Positions 11,151-21,251 of a stretch of DNA of 64,000 bases are shown one piece after another. Position 1 is the first letter of the stretch; each line of letters opens with the position of its first letter. The notes beneath the pieces are model-generated. The model was not told the DNA's origin. It did not search any database and was given only the letters and a program-made list of their open reading frames with translations. The position numbers were made by a program, and so were the translations under genes. This DNA comes from Acanthacorydalis orientalis (lineage: Eukaryota > Arthropoda > Insecta > Megaloptera > Corydalidae): the NCBI GenBank assembly GCA_034766995.1, contig CM068317.1, positions 19,294,154-19,358,153 of the forward strand. The letters are read 5' to 3'.

Positions 11151-12083
11151 CGAGGTCAGACAATTAAGTAATGCGACCGATTTTTTTTCTCGGCCTGTGG
11201 TAACACTGCGAACCTGTAACTCCGCCACCGTAATAGCAGATCCCTACTCTCTCGATTGAGACCTTGACCACCCTCGTACGATCATTTCTTCGCCAGCTGT
11301 TTAGTGTTTTGTAACAACGCGCGAGTAGTGCATGTCACGAAATGAGCAAAAAGCCCACCGAATGAACATCGCTCAAGATTGTCTCGAGCATGTTGAAAGT
11401 GATCCTACTCTTCTCGATCGAGTTATTACTGGTGATGAAAGTTGGTTCTTTCAATATGACCCCGAAACTAAACGACAAAGCCAACAGTGGCTGTCCCCTG
11501 GAGCACCAAGGCCAAAGAAGGCGAGAATGAGCAAGTCCAAAGTGAAAACCATGTTGATTTGCTTCTTCGACAGCAAAGGGGTGGTTCACAAAGAGTTCGT
11601 ACCACCTGGACAAACCGTAAATCAAGTATTCTACCGCAGTGTGCTCGAAAAATTACGAAAAAGGGTGCTCAGAGTGCGTCCAGAGATCGCGAAGACTTGG
11701 GTTCTGCATCACGACAATGCTCCCTGTCACAGTGCGTTCAGTGTCTCTCAGTTTTTGGCGTCTAAAGGCATCGCAACGTTACCACAACCGTCCTATTCAC
11801 CGGACATGTCACCCTGCGACTTTTTCCTATTCCCCCATATGAAAAAATTCGTCAAAGGTCGCCATTTTGACTCCGTTGAAGATATCCAAGAATCTGTGAC
11901 GAGGGTACTAGGAGAGGTCCCACAAGAAGTGTTTCAGAATTGTTACGAAAACTGGAAAACTTGCTGGAATAAGTGTATAGATGCGGGAGGGGACTACTTT
12001 GAAGGGGATCGCAGCGATGTACCTTAATTTTTAAATATACTCGATTTTTGAATTTTGTCGCATTACTTAATTGTCTGACCTCG
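11151..12083 (+). mobile_element. young mariner family, copy 2 (internally deleted, 933 bp)
   Basis: Perfect TIRs (CGAGGTCAGACAATTAAGTA and its inverse ending at 12083) flanked by TA (11149-11150, 12084-12085). Unlike copy 1 it is not inside a TA array. The deletion joins CATGTCACGAAA to TGAGCAAAAAGCCC, keeping about 25 bp more of the coding region than copy 1. Confidence 0.95.
11332..12027 (+). CDS. mariner transposase catalytic domain with captured upstream ATG
   Basis: A 231-codon open frame. The deletion fused an ATG lying in the original 5' leader (11332) in frame to the coding sequence, giving the new N-terminus MSRNEQKAHR before the shared MNIAQDCLE. Catalytic aspartates are at D35 (TGDESW), D128 (HHDNAPC) and D163 (SPCDFF). 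No helix-turn-helix remains. Substitutions relative to copy 1 include H for Q in the leader helix, PSYSPD for PPYSPD, and a cysteine for an arginine in NWKTRWNK. The frame is uninterrupted to the normal stop at 12025-12027. Function, if any, is unknown. Confidence 0.85.
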   Translation: MSRNEQKAHRMNIAQDCLEHVESDPTLLDRVITGDESWFFQYDPETKRQSQQWLSPGAPRPKKARMSKSKVKTMLICFFDSKGVVHKEFVPPGQTVNQVFYRSVLEKLRKRVLRVRPEIAKTWVLHHDNAPCHSAFSVSQFLASKGIATLPQPSYSPDMSPCDFFLFPHMKKFVKGRHFDSVEDIQESVTRVLGEVPQEVFQNCYENWKTCWNKCIDAGGDYFEGDRSDVP

Positions 12084-12085
12084 TA

Positions 12086-12990
12086 GTTCTCATATTTCAA
12101 AGTGTTCTTCTTGCAATGTTATGTAATTATATTAATTGAAGTTAGTAAGTACTGTGGCTTTCTTATAATATTTTAAAATTGTACAATCTTTAAGAATATG
12201 AAAATTACATTTTATGCATTGGAAGTTAATATCTTTTGAACGATGTATGATATGGTTATAACAGTAGTGTCAAAATGAAAAAAATTAAGAATTTTATTTT
12301 TTTTCCAAAATATATACGTAAATATTTAAATTGATTATTTACACTATTTAAGATGAATTATAATTTGAATTTGTAATATTTTTACATGTATTTTTGCAAA
12401 AAAAAAACGTTATATTATGAAATATAATAGCAAAACAATATCAATAAATTCTAATATTTGTTTTAAATGTCTATATACATTATCGGAAAAAGAGAGAAAG
12501 AGAGCTTGTGTAAAATTTCATTAGGGTCCACTACGACGTTCTAGATAAATTAGTTATAAATTCATTGTTATTTCGCTTGGTCGTCGATACACAAAGTTGG
12601 TATTATATTGTGCAATTGTGGTAACAACTAATAACGAAAATATTACAAAATTATTTTTTTAAAACAAAGTATAAGTATCTTTATAAATGCATAACACATT
12701 ATTCCCTTAGATATATTTTTCTGGGTATTATTTTTTTTAACAATGTCAAAATCTGTCATCTTATAAACAATTATTGCGGATCATTATTGATTTCTTTCAA
12801 AAAGATAGAAATAGATGTTTAATATCGAAATGACAGACTAAATATTCATATTGTTTTAAATGAAATCTCTCTCTCTCTCTCTTTTCTTAAGAATAAAATT
12901 TTTAAAGCTACAAGGAAGGCAATAAATATTCAAACCCTAAAAGAAAGAAAAAAATGAAATCATCCAATATATATATATATATACATATAC
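12086..12990. other. AT-rich stretch, no gene seen
   Basis: Low-complexity sequence with a (CT)n run near 12867-12882 and a short TA run at 12969-12982. No coding or transposon signal. Confidence 0.6.
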
Positions 12991-12991
12991 A

Positions 12992-13440
12992 GTACAAAGT
13001 ACGTTTGAAGAGTAATTTGGTTCGTGTACTTCCTGAGAGAGAGGGGGACAGTTTTATATGTTTTCATATAGTTCTATCTCCTTTAGTAACGCGTGCGAAG
13101 TTGCAAGTTATTCCCCCATTAATTCTTCGTTTGACAGTTGTTTCAACACAAGCGTTTCGTGTGAAAATGTAAAATGGATAAAATCGGAATTAGAGATGTG
13201 ATTCAGTTCTTTTTTTTGGAAGCAGCGAAGATGCACCATGCTCTGGTGGCCCGAGAACAGCTGTCACGCCAGAAATCATTGATAAAGATCACGATATGGT
13301 TTTGAGATCGATGAGTTACAGTGAACAAAATAGTAGTGGTCATAAGGATCTTAACTGAACGAACGCATTTCATTTTGGATAACGTAATGCGTATGAAAAA
13401 ACTTTCCACAAGATGGTTGCGGCATTTGTTCAACGGAAAA
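12992..13440 (+). mobile_element. mariner 5' fragment (irritans-like), internally deleted
   Basis: Starts with GTTTGAAGAGTAATTTGG, resembling the TIR of the fragment ending at 8279. A typical mariner leader follows (TTCGTTTGACAGTTGTTTCA, near 13125), then an ATG at 13173 reading MDKIGIRDVIQFFFLE. After a deletion it reads SGGPRTAVTPEIIDK, part of the second helix-turn-helix linker. Beyond about 13320 the mariner frame can no longer be followed. The catalytic domain and right end are absent. Confidence 0.6.
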
Positions 13441-13520
13441 AAATAGAAAAAGCTATCGTCTAGAATTTAAAAGCTATCGTTTGTCCATTTTAATAAAATA
13501 GAAAAAGCTATCGTCTAGAA
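13441..13520 (+). repeat. 25-bp direct repeat, 55-bp period
   Basis: A 25-bp unit at 13441-13465 (contains AGCTATCGTCTAGAA) recurs exactly at 13496-13520. A third partial copy (AAAAGCTATCGT) sits between them at 13469-13480. Confidence 0.85.
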
Positions 13521-13743
13521 AAGTATCAAAAAAGCATATAGTTTTGATGTTGAAGGCATTGTGATTTTATCTACTGTTAATATTGTTAACAAGTTCCATC
13601 ACTATTCTGATGTCCCTTTTTGGAAGATTTTTTTCTTATTTAAATGAAATAGTAATAAAAACTGATCATTTCTCTTTTCATATCATCAGACATGCCGATT
13701 AAATGATTTAGTACGTTTTTTTTTACGAAAACAGCTGCTAATA

Positions 13744-14301
13744 TTAAATTGGTAGGAAAATAATTGCGTTTTTTTCTGAATTCTAACTTTATTTTTTTTT
13801 TAATGGAACCATCATTTCATCGTATTCATGTTAATATCATTTTAAAATGAATTTTTGGTCTGTATTTTAGTAACATAGACTTTGGTTTATTATTAATTTT
13901 GCTTCAAATTGGGTTGTTTAATCAAAGATGGAAAAGAAACAAATAATAACAATTTTTTGTATGTATTTAAAACGGGTGGTAAAGGAGCAAAAACTGCTCG
14001 TAAACTAAACGATGCATTTGGTGTGGGTACTCTTAACGAAGGTACGGTGAATGGTGGTTCCAAAAATTTTGTGTTCGAGATGAAAGCCTTGAAGGCGAAG
14101 ATGGACGCTGCGTCCCTCTTCAGTTCATAACGATCAATTAAAGGTGTTAGTTGAATCAGAGCCACGCAGAACAATTCGAGAGCTTGCATAAAAATTAAGC
14201 GTTAGTTATCCAGCAGTTCAGGATCACTTAAAACCACTTAAATTAAAAAACGTATATGAATTTGAAGGTCATAAACCACAATTCTTTTTCTACTTACCTA
14301 A
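13744..14301 (+). mobile_element. deleted mariner, cecropia-like, 558 bp (subfamily B)
   Basis: TA at 13742-13743 and 14302-14303. Left end TTAAATTGGTAGGAAAATAA; right end, inverted, TTAGGTAAGTAGAAAAAGAA. Keeps the leader and N-terminal helix-turn-helix (FKTGGKGAKTARKLNDAFGV in the frame 13909-14130), then LVESEPRRTIRELA in another frame. It jumps near 14240 from CACTTAAAACCACTTAA directly to the 3' UTR, so the whole catalytic domain is gone. The same junction occurs in the element at 21252. Confidence 0.85.
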
Positions 14302-14303
14302 TA

Positions 14304-15609
14304 TAGTTGAAAATAAGTATAAAATGGAAATGAATCTGAATGACTACAATTTCGCTTTAATTGTTCAAATAGAAATGAATTGTGTGCAGTCTTTGTCGAG
14401 TAAATATTTTGCTACTGTTTGTACGGTGTATTATTTATTGATTTCAATTATAAAGAAAACTTACATATTTTTATTAAATACATCGCATAATGTAAAATTG
14501 TTTTGATATGGAACTATCTCAACAACAATAAATTGAGAAATGAATTGTTTGAAAAAATCAATAAATAATACAGTCTCTATATCGAGAGCAAATTGTTTAA
14601 TCGACACTACGAAGCTGCAAATCAAAAAAATATTAATTAAATGTTTTAATTTCATTTCAAAGAAATAATTTAATATTTCCTGATTACGTACGAATTTCTG
14701 CTTACCTATTGCTTTGTCAAGTAACATTTTAATTCATAATGTTTTATATTACTTGGTGTATGTATTATATATCGTTTATTAAAAAAATAATATTATTGAA
14801 AAAATATATGTTGTTCGATTTTTTCTATTAAATTAAAATGTTTATTCTCTTAAATCAAAAAATTGTTTTATGTTTTGTATGAGTTTTATTTTAGGCTTTC
14901 GTATAAGTGAAATGTTTCACATTCAATATAAATACCTTTTACACAAAGAGAATTAGAAAGACGTCACAGCGTTTTAACGTAAAACCCCCCGAGTGCATAG
15001 AAAAAAAAGTAAATGCAATGGTAAAACACAACATAGTGTTTATACAAAAATGTATTAATACAACAGCTATATGACACACCTAAACGGCTGTGTAAAATTA
15101 TACGAATTTCCGCATTACAAATAATAATCGAACAAGGTTAAACTCTAATGACATAATGAATGTGCACAAAAAGTATAGTCACCTTTGTCGATATTATGCG
15201 CTTATTTATGTAATTATTAATTTGTATACGGACATTTTTCTTCATTTGTAACTTAAATATTATAATTTATTCGCATTTTACACCAACCAAAAACTGCTTC
15301 TGCAACGATTGTAGCTGAATGAGTTAGTATGATAGATAAATAAATGATTTGTCACGATTACGAATTCATTATTGTAGCATAGATACATACATGTATTCCG
15401 TACATTCACAAAGAAAATGTTTTAACACTCAATGGAATTCAATACTGACAATGTTCTGAAATAAATAAATAATGAACAGCATATTTATAATTTATTCTCT
15501 TAAAATTATTCATTGTCTCAAATGTTTTGAAATTATACACTTATAAGAATGATGAAACATGGAGATTAATCACTTGAAATGAAACCGAATCGCAGTATAA
15601 AAGTTCGTA
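14304..15609. other. AT-rich stretch, no gene seen
   Basis: No recognisable coding or repeat structure; the short open frames at 14324-14727 show no motif. Confidence 0.6.
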
Positions 15610-15611
15610 TA

Positions 15612-16791
15612 CGATTTGAAATTAAAACTCAGGCGATTATTTTTCACAGAAAACGCTTTTATTAATCAATTATGTATTAAACATTGTTTTCTGCATTTCC
15701 AACGCTCAGGTAGCTGCTGGATTCTTCGTTTCTAAAAGCTGCGTGTTTTTTTTGGGAAAAAAGGTGGTGAGGTGGTTTTTGACGGCATCGAAGGTGTCAA
15801 ATTTTTTATCATTTAAACTGTTCTGCAGTGATCGAAAGAAATGATAATCCGAAGGCGCAATGTCCGGAGAATACGGTGGATGCGATATTATTTCCCATTT
15901 TCCAAACTGCTTCAGTTTTTGCAGTCAGTTTGGTTGTATGTAGTTTTGCGTTGTCGTGGTGCAAGGTGATCTCCTTGCCATTGGTCAAAATCGGACGCTT
16001 TTCTTTAATTGCTGCGTTCAGTTTAGTTAGTTGTTGACAGATTTCTCCTTAGTAATCGTTTCGCCTCGTGGGAGTAGCTCAAAATAAACAACACCTTTGC
16101 AATCCCATCAAACACACAGCAACACCTTCATCGGATGCAAGCCAAATTTGGCGACTAGTCTGCCTCTTTATTCGTATGTTTCCACGTTCGTATGTATTGG
16201 ATGTTGTTGTACACGATTCATTTTTTATTGCCAGTCACCAACCGATCCAAAAAAGGCTCTCTGTTCGGGCATCCAAGTAAAGAAACTGCCGAAGAGGTGC
16301 GATCAAACTTGTTTCTTTCAGACGAGTGTGGTACCCACGTATCGAGTTGCAACGTGAACACCAACTCCCTTAAATGCCGCAATGCAGTCGATCTGTCAAC
16401 GTTGAGTGTTTCTGTAACCTCTTTCGTCTAAATTTATAAGTTATTGTCAACTAATGCGCGCACAATATCGTCGTCGATCTCAATAGGCCGTCCAGAGCTA
16501 GGTTGATCTTCAAAGTTAAAATCACCAAGTCGAAATTGAGCAAACCATTTCTTCACAGTTGTAAGTGATGGTGTATGGTCCAAATAAACCTTCCGAATAT
16601 TTTTCGTTGCCGCGCTTTTAGAAACTCGTACAACATAACGTGACGAAAGTGTATCTTTTTGTTGTTCAAAATTTTTTCTTACACTCAAATTGAATCGAAA
16701 CAAATGGAAATCTTTCAAACGGTATGTAACATGAATACATTTCAATCACGAGCTCCGCCATGCGTCACTCTTAACACCACCTATTGAATCG
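15612..16791 (-). mobile_element. mariner element, decayed
   Basis: Flanked by TA at 15610-15611 and 16792-16793. Left end CGATTTGAAATTAAAACTC; right end, inverted, CGATTCAATAGGTGGTG. The ends match only over the first 5-6 bases, so the boundaries are less certain than for the other elements. Length 1180 bp, slightly shorter than a full mariner. Confidence 0.7.
15680..16745 (-). pseudogene. mariner transposase pseudogene
   Basis: The N-terminal helix-turn-helix region reads at 16434-16745: SAATKNIRKVYLD, KKWFAQFRLGDFNFEDQPSS and GRPIEIDDDIVRALV. The catalytic half is recognisable in broken frames on the minus strand. A LHHDNAKLHT block (second aspartate) lies near 15950-15975, and HPPYSPDIAPSDYHFF (third aspartate) near 15835-15885. 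Multiple frameshifts make it inactive. Together with the TIR remnants this identifies a DD34D mariner distinct from the neighbours. Confidence 0.8.
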
Positions 16792-16793
16792 TA

Positions 16794-17500
16794 TACAAAC
16801 ATTTGCACTGATTCAATATTTTGATTATGTCCATCTATTTATATTAGTAACGTTTTATATTTATTTCTGATCGCACAAACAATAAACTATGACCGAAAAC
16901 ATTATATTTCAATTGTTTTGCATTTTTAATAAAAATGTAATTAAATATTTATAAACTATATTGAATTTCCTGCAAATATTTGAAGGGATTAGTGTAGAAA
17001 GGATATAAGTACTATGCTATACACTATTTTTCATTCCGAGATGTAACGCTTAAATTAATTTTATTTTTTAAAATTCCTGGTAAATGCAAGAGCACTTTTT
17101 ACTACTGGAATGTCATTAAGAACATTATACTTTTCTTGAACAAAAGTGGTGTTTATAAGTATTACTCTGTTCTCAAGTTTACATGTACTTATACCCTTTC
17201 TGTACCAAACTTTTTTTCAGAGTTAAAGTACTATGACAATTTTTCTATTTAATTTCAATGAAAATACAAAACTAATGAAATTAGGTACAAAAATGAATAA
17301 ACAAACACATTATGATTTATAACTTGACAAATTGTCGTCATCATATTCATCGCCAGAGTCGCAATGTTTTTCGAACTTTTTTCCCCTTCTTCCTCTTCTT
17401 CATCCAGTTTCTTTTTTGAATTTTCTTTCCTTTGGCTTTGTTTTCAAATCTGCATGACTCATATTAATCTTTAAATACTGAGGTGAAAAATACACATTTA
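16794..17500. other. AT-rich stretch, no gene assigned
   Basis: Mostly featureless. On the minus strand 17335-17465 encodes a lysine/arginine-rich then acidic stretch (KTKPKERKFKKETG ... DSGDEYDDDNLS) with a stop inside. It could be the charged tail of a decayed transposase but cannot be assigned. Confidence 0.4.
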
Positions 17501-17811
17501 GGTCTTATTCGCACGAGCGTTAAAAACACATCAACGCGCGCTTTCTTTCATCTTTTCAATAAAACATATAAAACTCAGTGTATAATTTCACATGCCGACG
17601 TTTATTTAACGCACGGTAAAAATATAGAACTTGATCTATTTCTTAAGGCGAGCGTTTTGCGTTTAAGTAAATAGAACATATGGAAAAGAGTATTTTTATT
17701 CAGATAGACATTTAAAAAGCGCCGAATGACGCCGAATTTGTCAGTCAGTCTTGCTTACACGTTGGTACTGATTACAAGTACCACAGATAACGTCAGACAG
17801 CGTTTATGAAA

Positions 17812-17919
17812 ATGGCGGTATTTGATACTGAACGTTTTATTTTGGAGGTGGAATCGAGATCTTTGTTATATAACAAAGGTTTACCAAATTATTCAAACAA
17901 AATTTTGAAGGACACGTAG
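17812..17919 (+). pseudogene. MADF-domain protein remnant of Harbinger element
   Basis: Starts ATG at 17812 and reads 35 codons, MAVFDTERFILEVESRSLLY..., before a TAG at 17917. This matches the start of a MADF (Myb/SANT-like) DNA-binding domain: acidic-aromatic start, ILEVESR.LLY.K..P.Y.N core. Reading continues in frame after the stop (MEVTSKIIPN), so a substitution or small indel truncated it. In Harbinger elements this accessory protein brings the transposase to the DNA ends. Confidence 0.65.
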
Positions 17920-18047
17920 ATGGAAGTCACTTCAAAAATAATCCCAAATTGAGAAAATATCGCAGATGAAAACTCTTAATAATTTATTAAATGTTTCAAT
18001 TCTCATACTGGAGTAGCTGAAAAACATCCGGATACAACCTTCAATCT

Positions 18048-18185
18048 TCATAAGTAACCACAAATTGTTCTTTCAAGTATCGTTGATCATTCAGAGGATG
18101 CACACAGAACTTTTTAATTTTTTTTCGCCTTCTTAAAATACATACAGCTATTGCCAACAACTCTTCTGAATTCATGCGCCCGAAC
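18048..18185 (-). pseudogene. Harbinger transposase N-terminal remnant
   Basis: The minus strand reads EELLAIAVCILRRRK then KKFCVHPLNDQRYLKEQF, recognisable as the conserved start of PIF/Harbinger transposases (RR.W.HP.N..R...GEF). It ends at a stop soon after; the DDE nuclease domain is missing. It faces the MADF remnant convergently, the usual two-gene layout of the superfamily. Confidence 0.6.
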
Positions 18186-18581
18186 TGCGTAAGACGATGA
18201 AAATGAAGTGATTTTTAAACGCTCATATGAACACTATATTTGCGAGTGTTTTAAAAGCGCTAACGCTAACTCTGAACGCAACGTTTTTTTAACGCTCGTG
18301 CGAATAAGGCCTAAGGTCTTATTGAGATTGTTCTCTGGGACATTGGGTTATATAAATAAAACCTCAACCAACTCAAAAGTAACTTTTTTATTGATTCAGT
18401 ACACATTAATCAGACTTAAGTTATATATTTAAATAAAATCATCTGATATTTTTGGTTATAATAGGAACTGTTTGACTTATAAACGATGGCACTTATTGAT
18501 GGAGTAATTATCCACTATATAAAAAAAGAAAAGTAACTAGAACATTTTAATTTATATTTTTGTAATAAAAATTGCTTAGAC

Positions 18582-18945
18582 CAGTGTTTCTCAGTCTTTT
18601 TTCTACCGTGAACCCTTCCGATCTTGTTTCCTTCCTGTGGCCTCCCAGTTCTACCTGAAAGGTAGCTATTTAAATGTTTTTTTTTTATACATAGAACATG
18701 TTTTGTTACATTTTTTATAATTTATACAAAGTACAATAATTAAATAAAAATTTATACTTTAAGTATTTCTCGACCAATGTGACTCTTCTTTTTTCCGTCA
18801 CTTTTCTGTTTTCTTCATTTTTCACTTCTCTCTGTGGCATTTAATCTCGTACCTTGGTCCCCATTTATGTGATTTTCGTCTGAGGGCCCCTTGTAATATC
18901 GTGGAGTCCCCTGGGGATCATATGTCTCCGGGATGAGAACCCTTG
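18582..18945. mobile_element. hAT MITE
   Basis: Starts CAGTGTTTCTCAGTC and ends, inverted, CAAGGGTTCTCATCC. The 8-bp flanks GCTTAGAC (18574-18581) and GTTTAGAC (18946-18953) match at 7 of 8 positions, the size of a hAT duplication. The 364-bp body has no coding capacity. Confidence 0.75.
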
Positions 18946-18953
18946 GTTTAGAC

Positions 18954-20043
18954 TATCAAAAACAAAAGCAATCATAAAACTAACTCTAAAATCAAAAAAG
19001 TTTGCAACACTTATCTATAGTCCGTTATCAGTTAGTATCCAGGATAAACTTTGGGCAAACAATCTTGGAACATTGCAAGCAAATTGGTTTCTTATATCAG
19101 GACAAGTATAAGTCGACTTTATAAGCTTCTTGGAAGGGTGTACGTACCACAATTTACTCTTGAACCTTTCAATTATTTTAGGTTTAAGGACATTTTCTGG
19201 TTGATATTCACTTTTACCTAGAATTCTTGTGATACTCATTCTGAATACTGATTGAATGTCTATGTGTTTCAATAATCTGTTTTGTATAAAATGTGTAATA
19301 AGTTATTTTGCAATCATTTAATATTCATTTATAAATGATTTTTTAAATGATGATGAGAATTTATAAATGATTTTTCAATCATTTATAAATTCTCTACGTT
19401 GTTGATCTTTCACCTTAGATATAACAAAGGCGTTTGCTGAACCAATATCAATAAACCTGAAAAATATGATACAGGGCCATCGTCTCGTTCTACGACTGTA
19501 GCTGGTTTTTGAACATTTTTCGTCAAGAGAATCAACTTCATCTTTATGACAGTTATAGAAAGAATTTATCTCAGGCCAACCATTGGTTGTCAGTTTCTCT
19601 AGAGTGGTACATAAATGATATCAATACTACATCTTTGTTTTACTTTGGCAAATACGAAATTAAGGTCATATCTTTAGTGAATCCTTAAATATTGCTTTGT
19701 ACAGGACGAGTTTTATTTGGTTGAAATTGTGGAGGAATTTCGCGCTTGTATTTTTTTCGAAGTAACTGTATAAACTTAGTAACTGTAAGACTTAGTTTCT
19801 TTAGCTGGAACGAAAAAAAGTTACTTAGATATTGAGATTAGTGCCACGAACCATGTAAATATTTTGAAATCTTTGTACTTATTGTTTTTTGTGCATGTGC
19901 TGTTCATCAACCACTGCGGATCACACGTTACTAACTAAACGAAAAATATTGAGAGAACAAGATACTTTTGAGTAAAAATGAGAAAGATATAGAGTTTGGT
20001 TTTTACTCATGTGGTCTCACGGACTTACCTAAGTACTTAAGGG
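18954..20043 (-). mobile_element. piggyBac-like element, partial
   Basis: The right terminus is a piggyBac-type end: read inward on the minus strand from the TTAA at 20044-20047 it begins CCCTTAAGTACTTAGGTAAG. It contains a minus-strand piggyBac transposase remnant (19015-19740). The N-terminal half is deleted, and no matching left TIR was found, so the left boundary is uncertain. Confidence 0.6.
19015..19740 (-). pseudogene. piggyBac-like transposase C-terminal pseudogene
   Basis: In order on the minus strand: KREIPPQFQPNKTRPVQS near 19680-19740 (matches the KREIP..F.PNK block); FYNCHKDEVDSLDEKCSKTS then RRTRRWPCIIFFRFIDIGSA near 19440-19580, the highly conserved KGGVD..D..C..Y...R.T.RWP block with its late catalytic aspartate. 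At 19015-19272 comes a tail with RFKSKLWYVHPSKKLIKSTY, where the family's cysteine-rich zinc finger has lost several cysteines. Frameshifts are present throughout. The family cuts at TTAA and excises without scars; this copy is dead. Confidence 0.75.
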
Positions 20044-20049
20044 TTAATA

Positions 20050-21145
20050 TAAAAAGGATGATGCAGTGGAAATATATATGGAAGAATAGGTTGTAAATTC
20101 TCCCAATCTTTCAGTTTTATTTCTACGGAGATTTTATGTAATTGCTCAAAGACAGTACGTACTGAAAAACTAGGGCGACCAGAGATAGCACAGAGATACT
20201 ACAAATACATTTTGAAAATGAATCAGAATCATTTAGCGTATATTTGAATTCATAGGAAAATGATTCATAGTTTTCATCATATTTAAAATAATTGATTTCT
20301 CTGAATTTTTATGTTTTTTTTTTTTTTTATTTTCATCTTGATTTTTATCCATTATCATCTTATTTAATTTCCCAAATGAAAAAAAGTTCTTTAGTCATGT
20401 TATGGACTGGATTTTTTTCGAATAGTTCTTTATAAGCTCCCTCCTGTGATCAGGCACACATACTTGTGAATTCTTGTTCTTATGTTTTTCTATAATTCTA
20501 GTCACTGTTTTATTCTATGTATGTATAACCTACTTCAAGAAACTTATGATGAATTTTCTTCAGGCCCATTGCTTTTACTAAAAACATTAATGACTTTCAG
20601 ATATATTGGTTTTTATTTTGACCTGCACATGAATGACTGTATGTTATACTTTTTTTGATTTCGAGTGATAGTGTCTCAATAAAATGTAGTAGATAAGATC
20701 TCATTTCTTGTGAACCTCTTCTAGAATCTGTTTCATCCCTCGTATATATATATATATATAAGCTTGACCAGTTACTAAATCATGAATACAGAAATTTTAA
20801 GTCCACGGTTGCCTTAGATAAAATCTTTTAATGTATTGAGCAAATGTCTACTTCAAATCGAAAGTTATCAGTATAGTATCTGTTGACAATTTAAGAGGTT
20901 CAATATCTGATTTTTTCATTTTCGCAGAAATTTGTTCTCCCTAGATGGATATCTAATACATTTTTCGAATTGAAAATAGTGTTTTCATTTTAGGAATGAT
21001 TTATGAGTTATCACATTTTGAGAAAGTATCAGTAAGTGAATTGTGAGAATTCAAATTAAGCTCGGCGTTGAAGATATGGCGATAGTATGATTCTTTCACG
21101 CTAGTCATTTTATTTTCAGTGCAATACTCTAAGTACTCTCTCTCC

Positions 21146-21155
<10 letters not shown>
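20050..21155 (-). pseudogene. relic of a multi-copy insect protein family (DUF7869-like)
   Basis: Minus-strand relic of an uncharacterised family with many copies in insect genomes; I recall it as DUF7869-like, a memory-based assignment. Visible blocks in order: SYYRHIFNAELNLNSH near 21060-21110, ITFDLK near 20850, RQPWT then IHDL near 20780-20820, YSHSCAGQNKNQYI near 20600-20645, KKIHHKFLEVGYTYIE near 20520-20575, and a tail WENLQPILPYIFPLHHPF near 20055-20110. A TA run (20743-20760) sits inside the coding sequence, and there are several stops. The TTAA of the adjacent piggyBac piece lies directly at its 3' end. Molecular role unknown; possibly itself transposon-derived. Confidence 0.6.
20743..20760. 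repeat. (TA)n microsatellite
   Basis: TA run interrupting the decayed gene at 20050-21155. Confidence 0.85.

Positions 21156-21182
<27 letters not shown>
21149..21182. repeat. (TA)n microsatellite
   Basis: TA run directly upstream of the readable start of the decayed gene. Confidence 0.9.
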
Positions 21183-21186
<4 letters not shown>

Positions 21187-21251
21187 TGTTACATTTAGAA
21201 ACGATGAAAAGTATCTAGTATTTCAGTTCTTTTCTTCAATAATGGCTTTTA

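Larger units (their letters stand above)
17501..18311. mobile_element. PIF/Harbinger element, non-autonomous
   Basis: Ends GGTCTTATTCGCACGAGCGT (17501-17520) and, inverted, GGCCTTATTCGCACGAGCGT (18292-18311) form a 20-bp TIR with one mismatch. Flanks are TTA on the left and TAA on the right; Harbinger elements duplicate a 3-bp TWA, so the duplication may have mutated. Inside are relics of both proteins of this superfamily: a MADF-domain protein on the plus strand and the transposase N-terminus on the minus strand. At 811 bp it is well short of a complete element. Confidence 0.8.

Noticed and set aside
13441..13520. CRISPR-like repeat
   Set aside because: Only two full units, in eukaryotic transposon-rich DNA; not a CRISPR array.
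17330..17480. Lysine-rich then acidic minus-strand reading
   Set aside because: Contains a stop and low-complexity composition; no family recognised.
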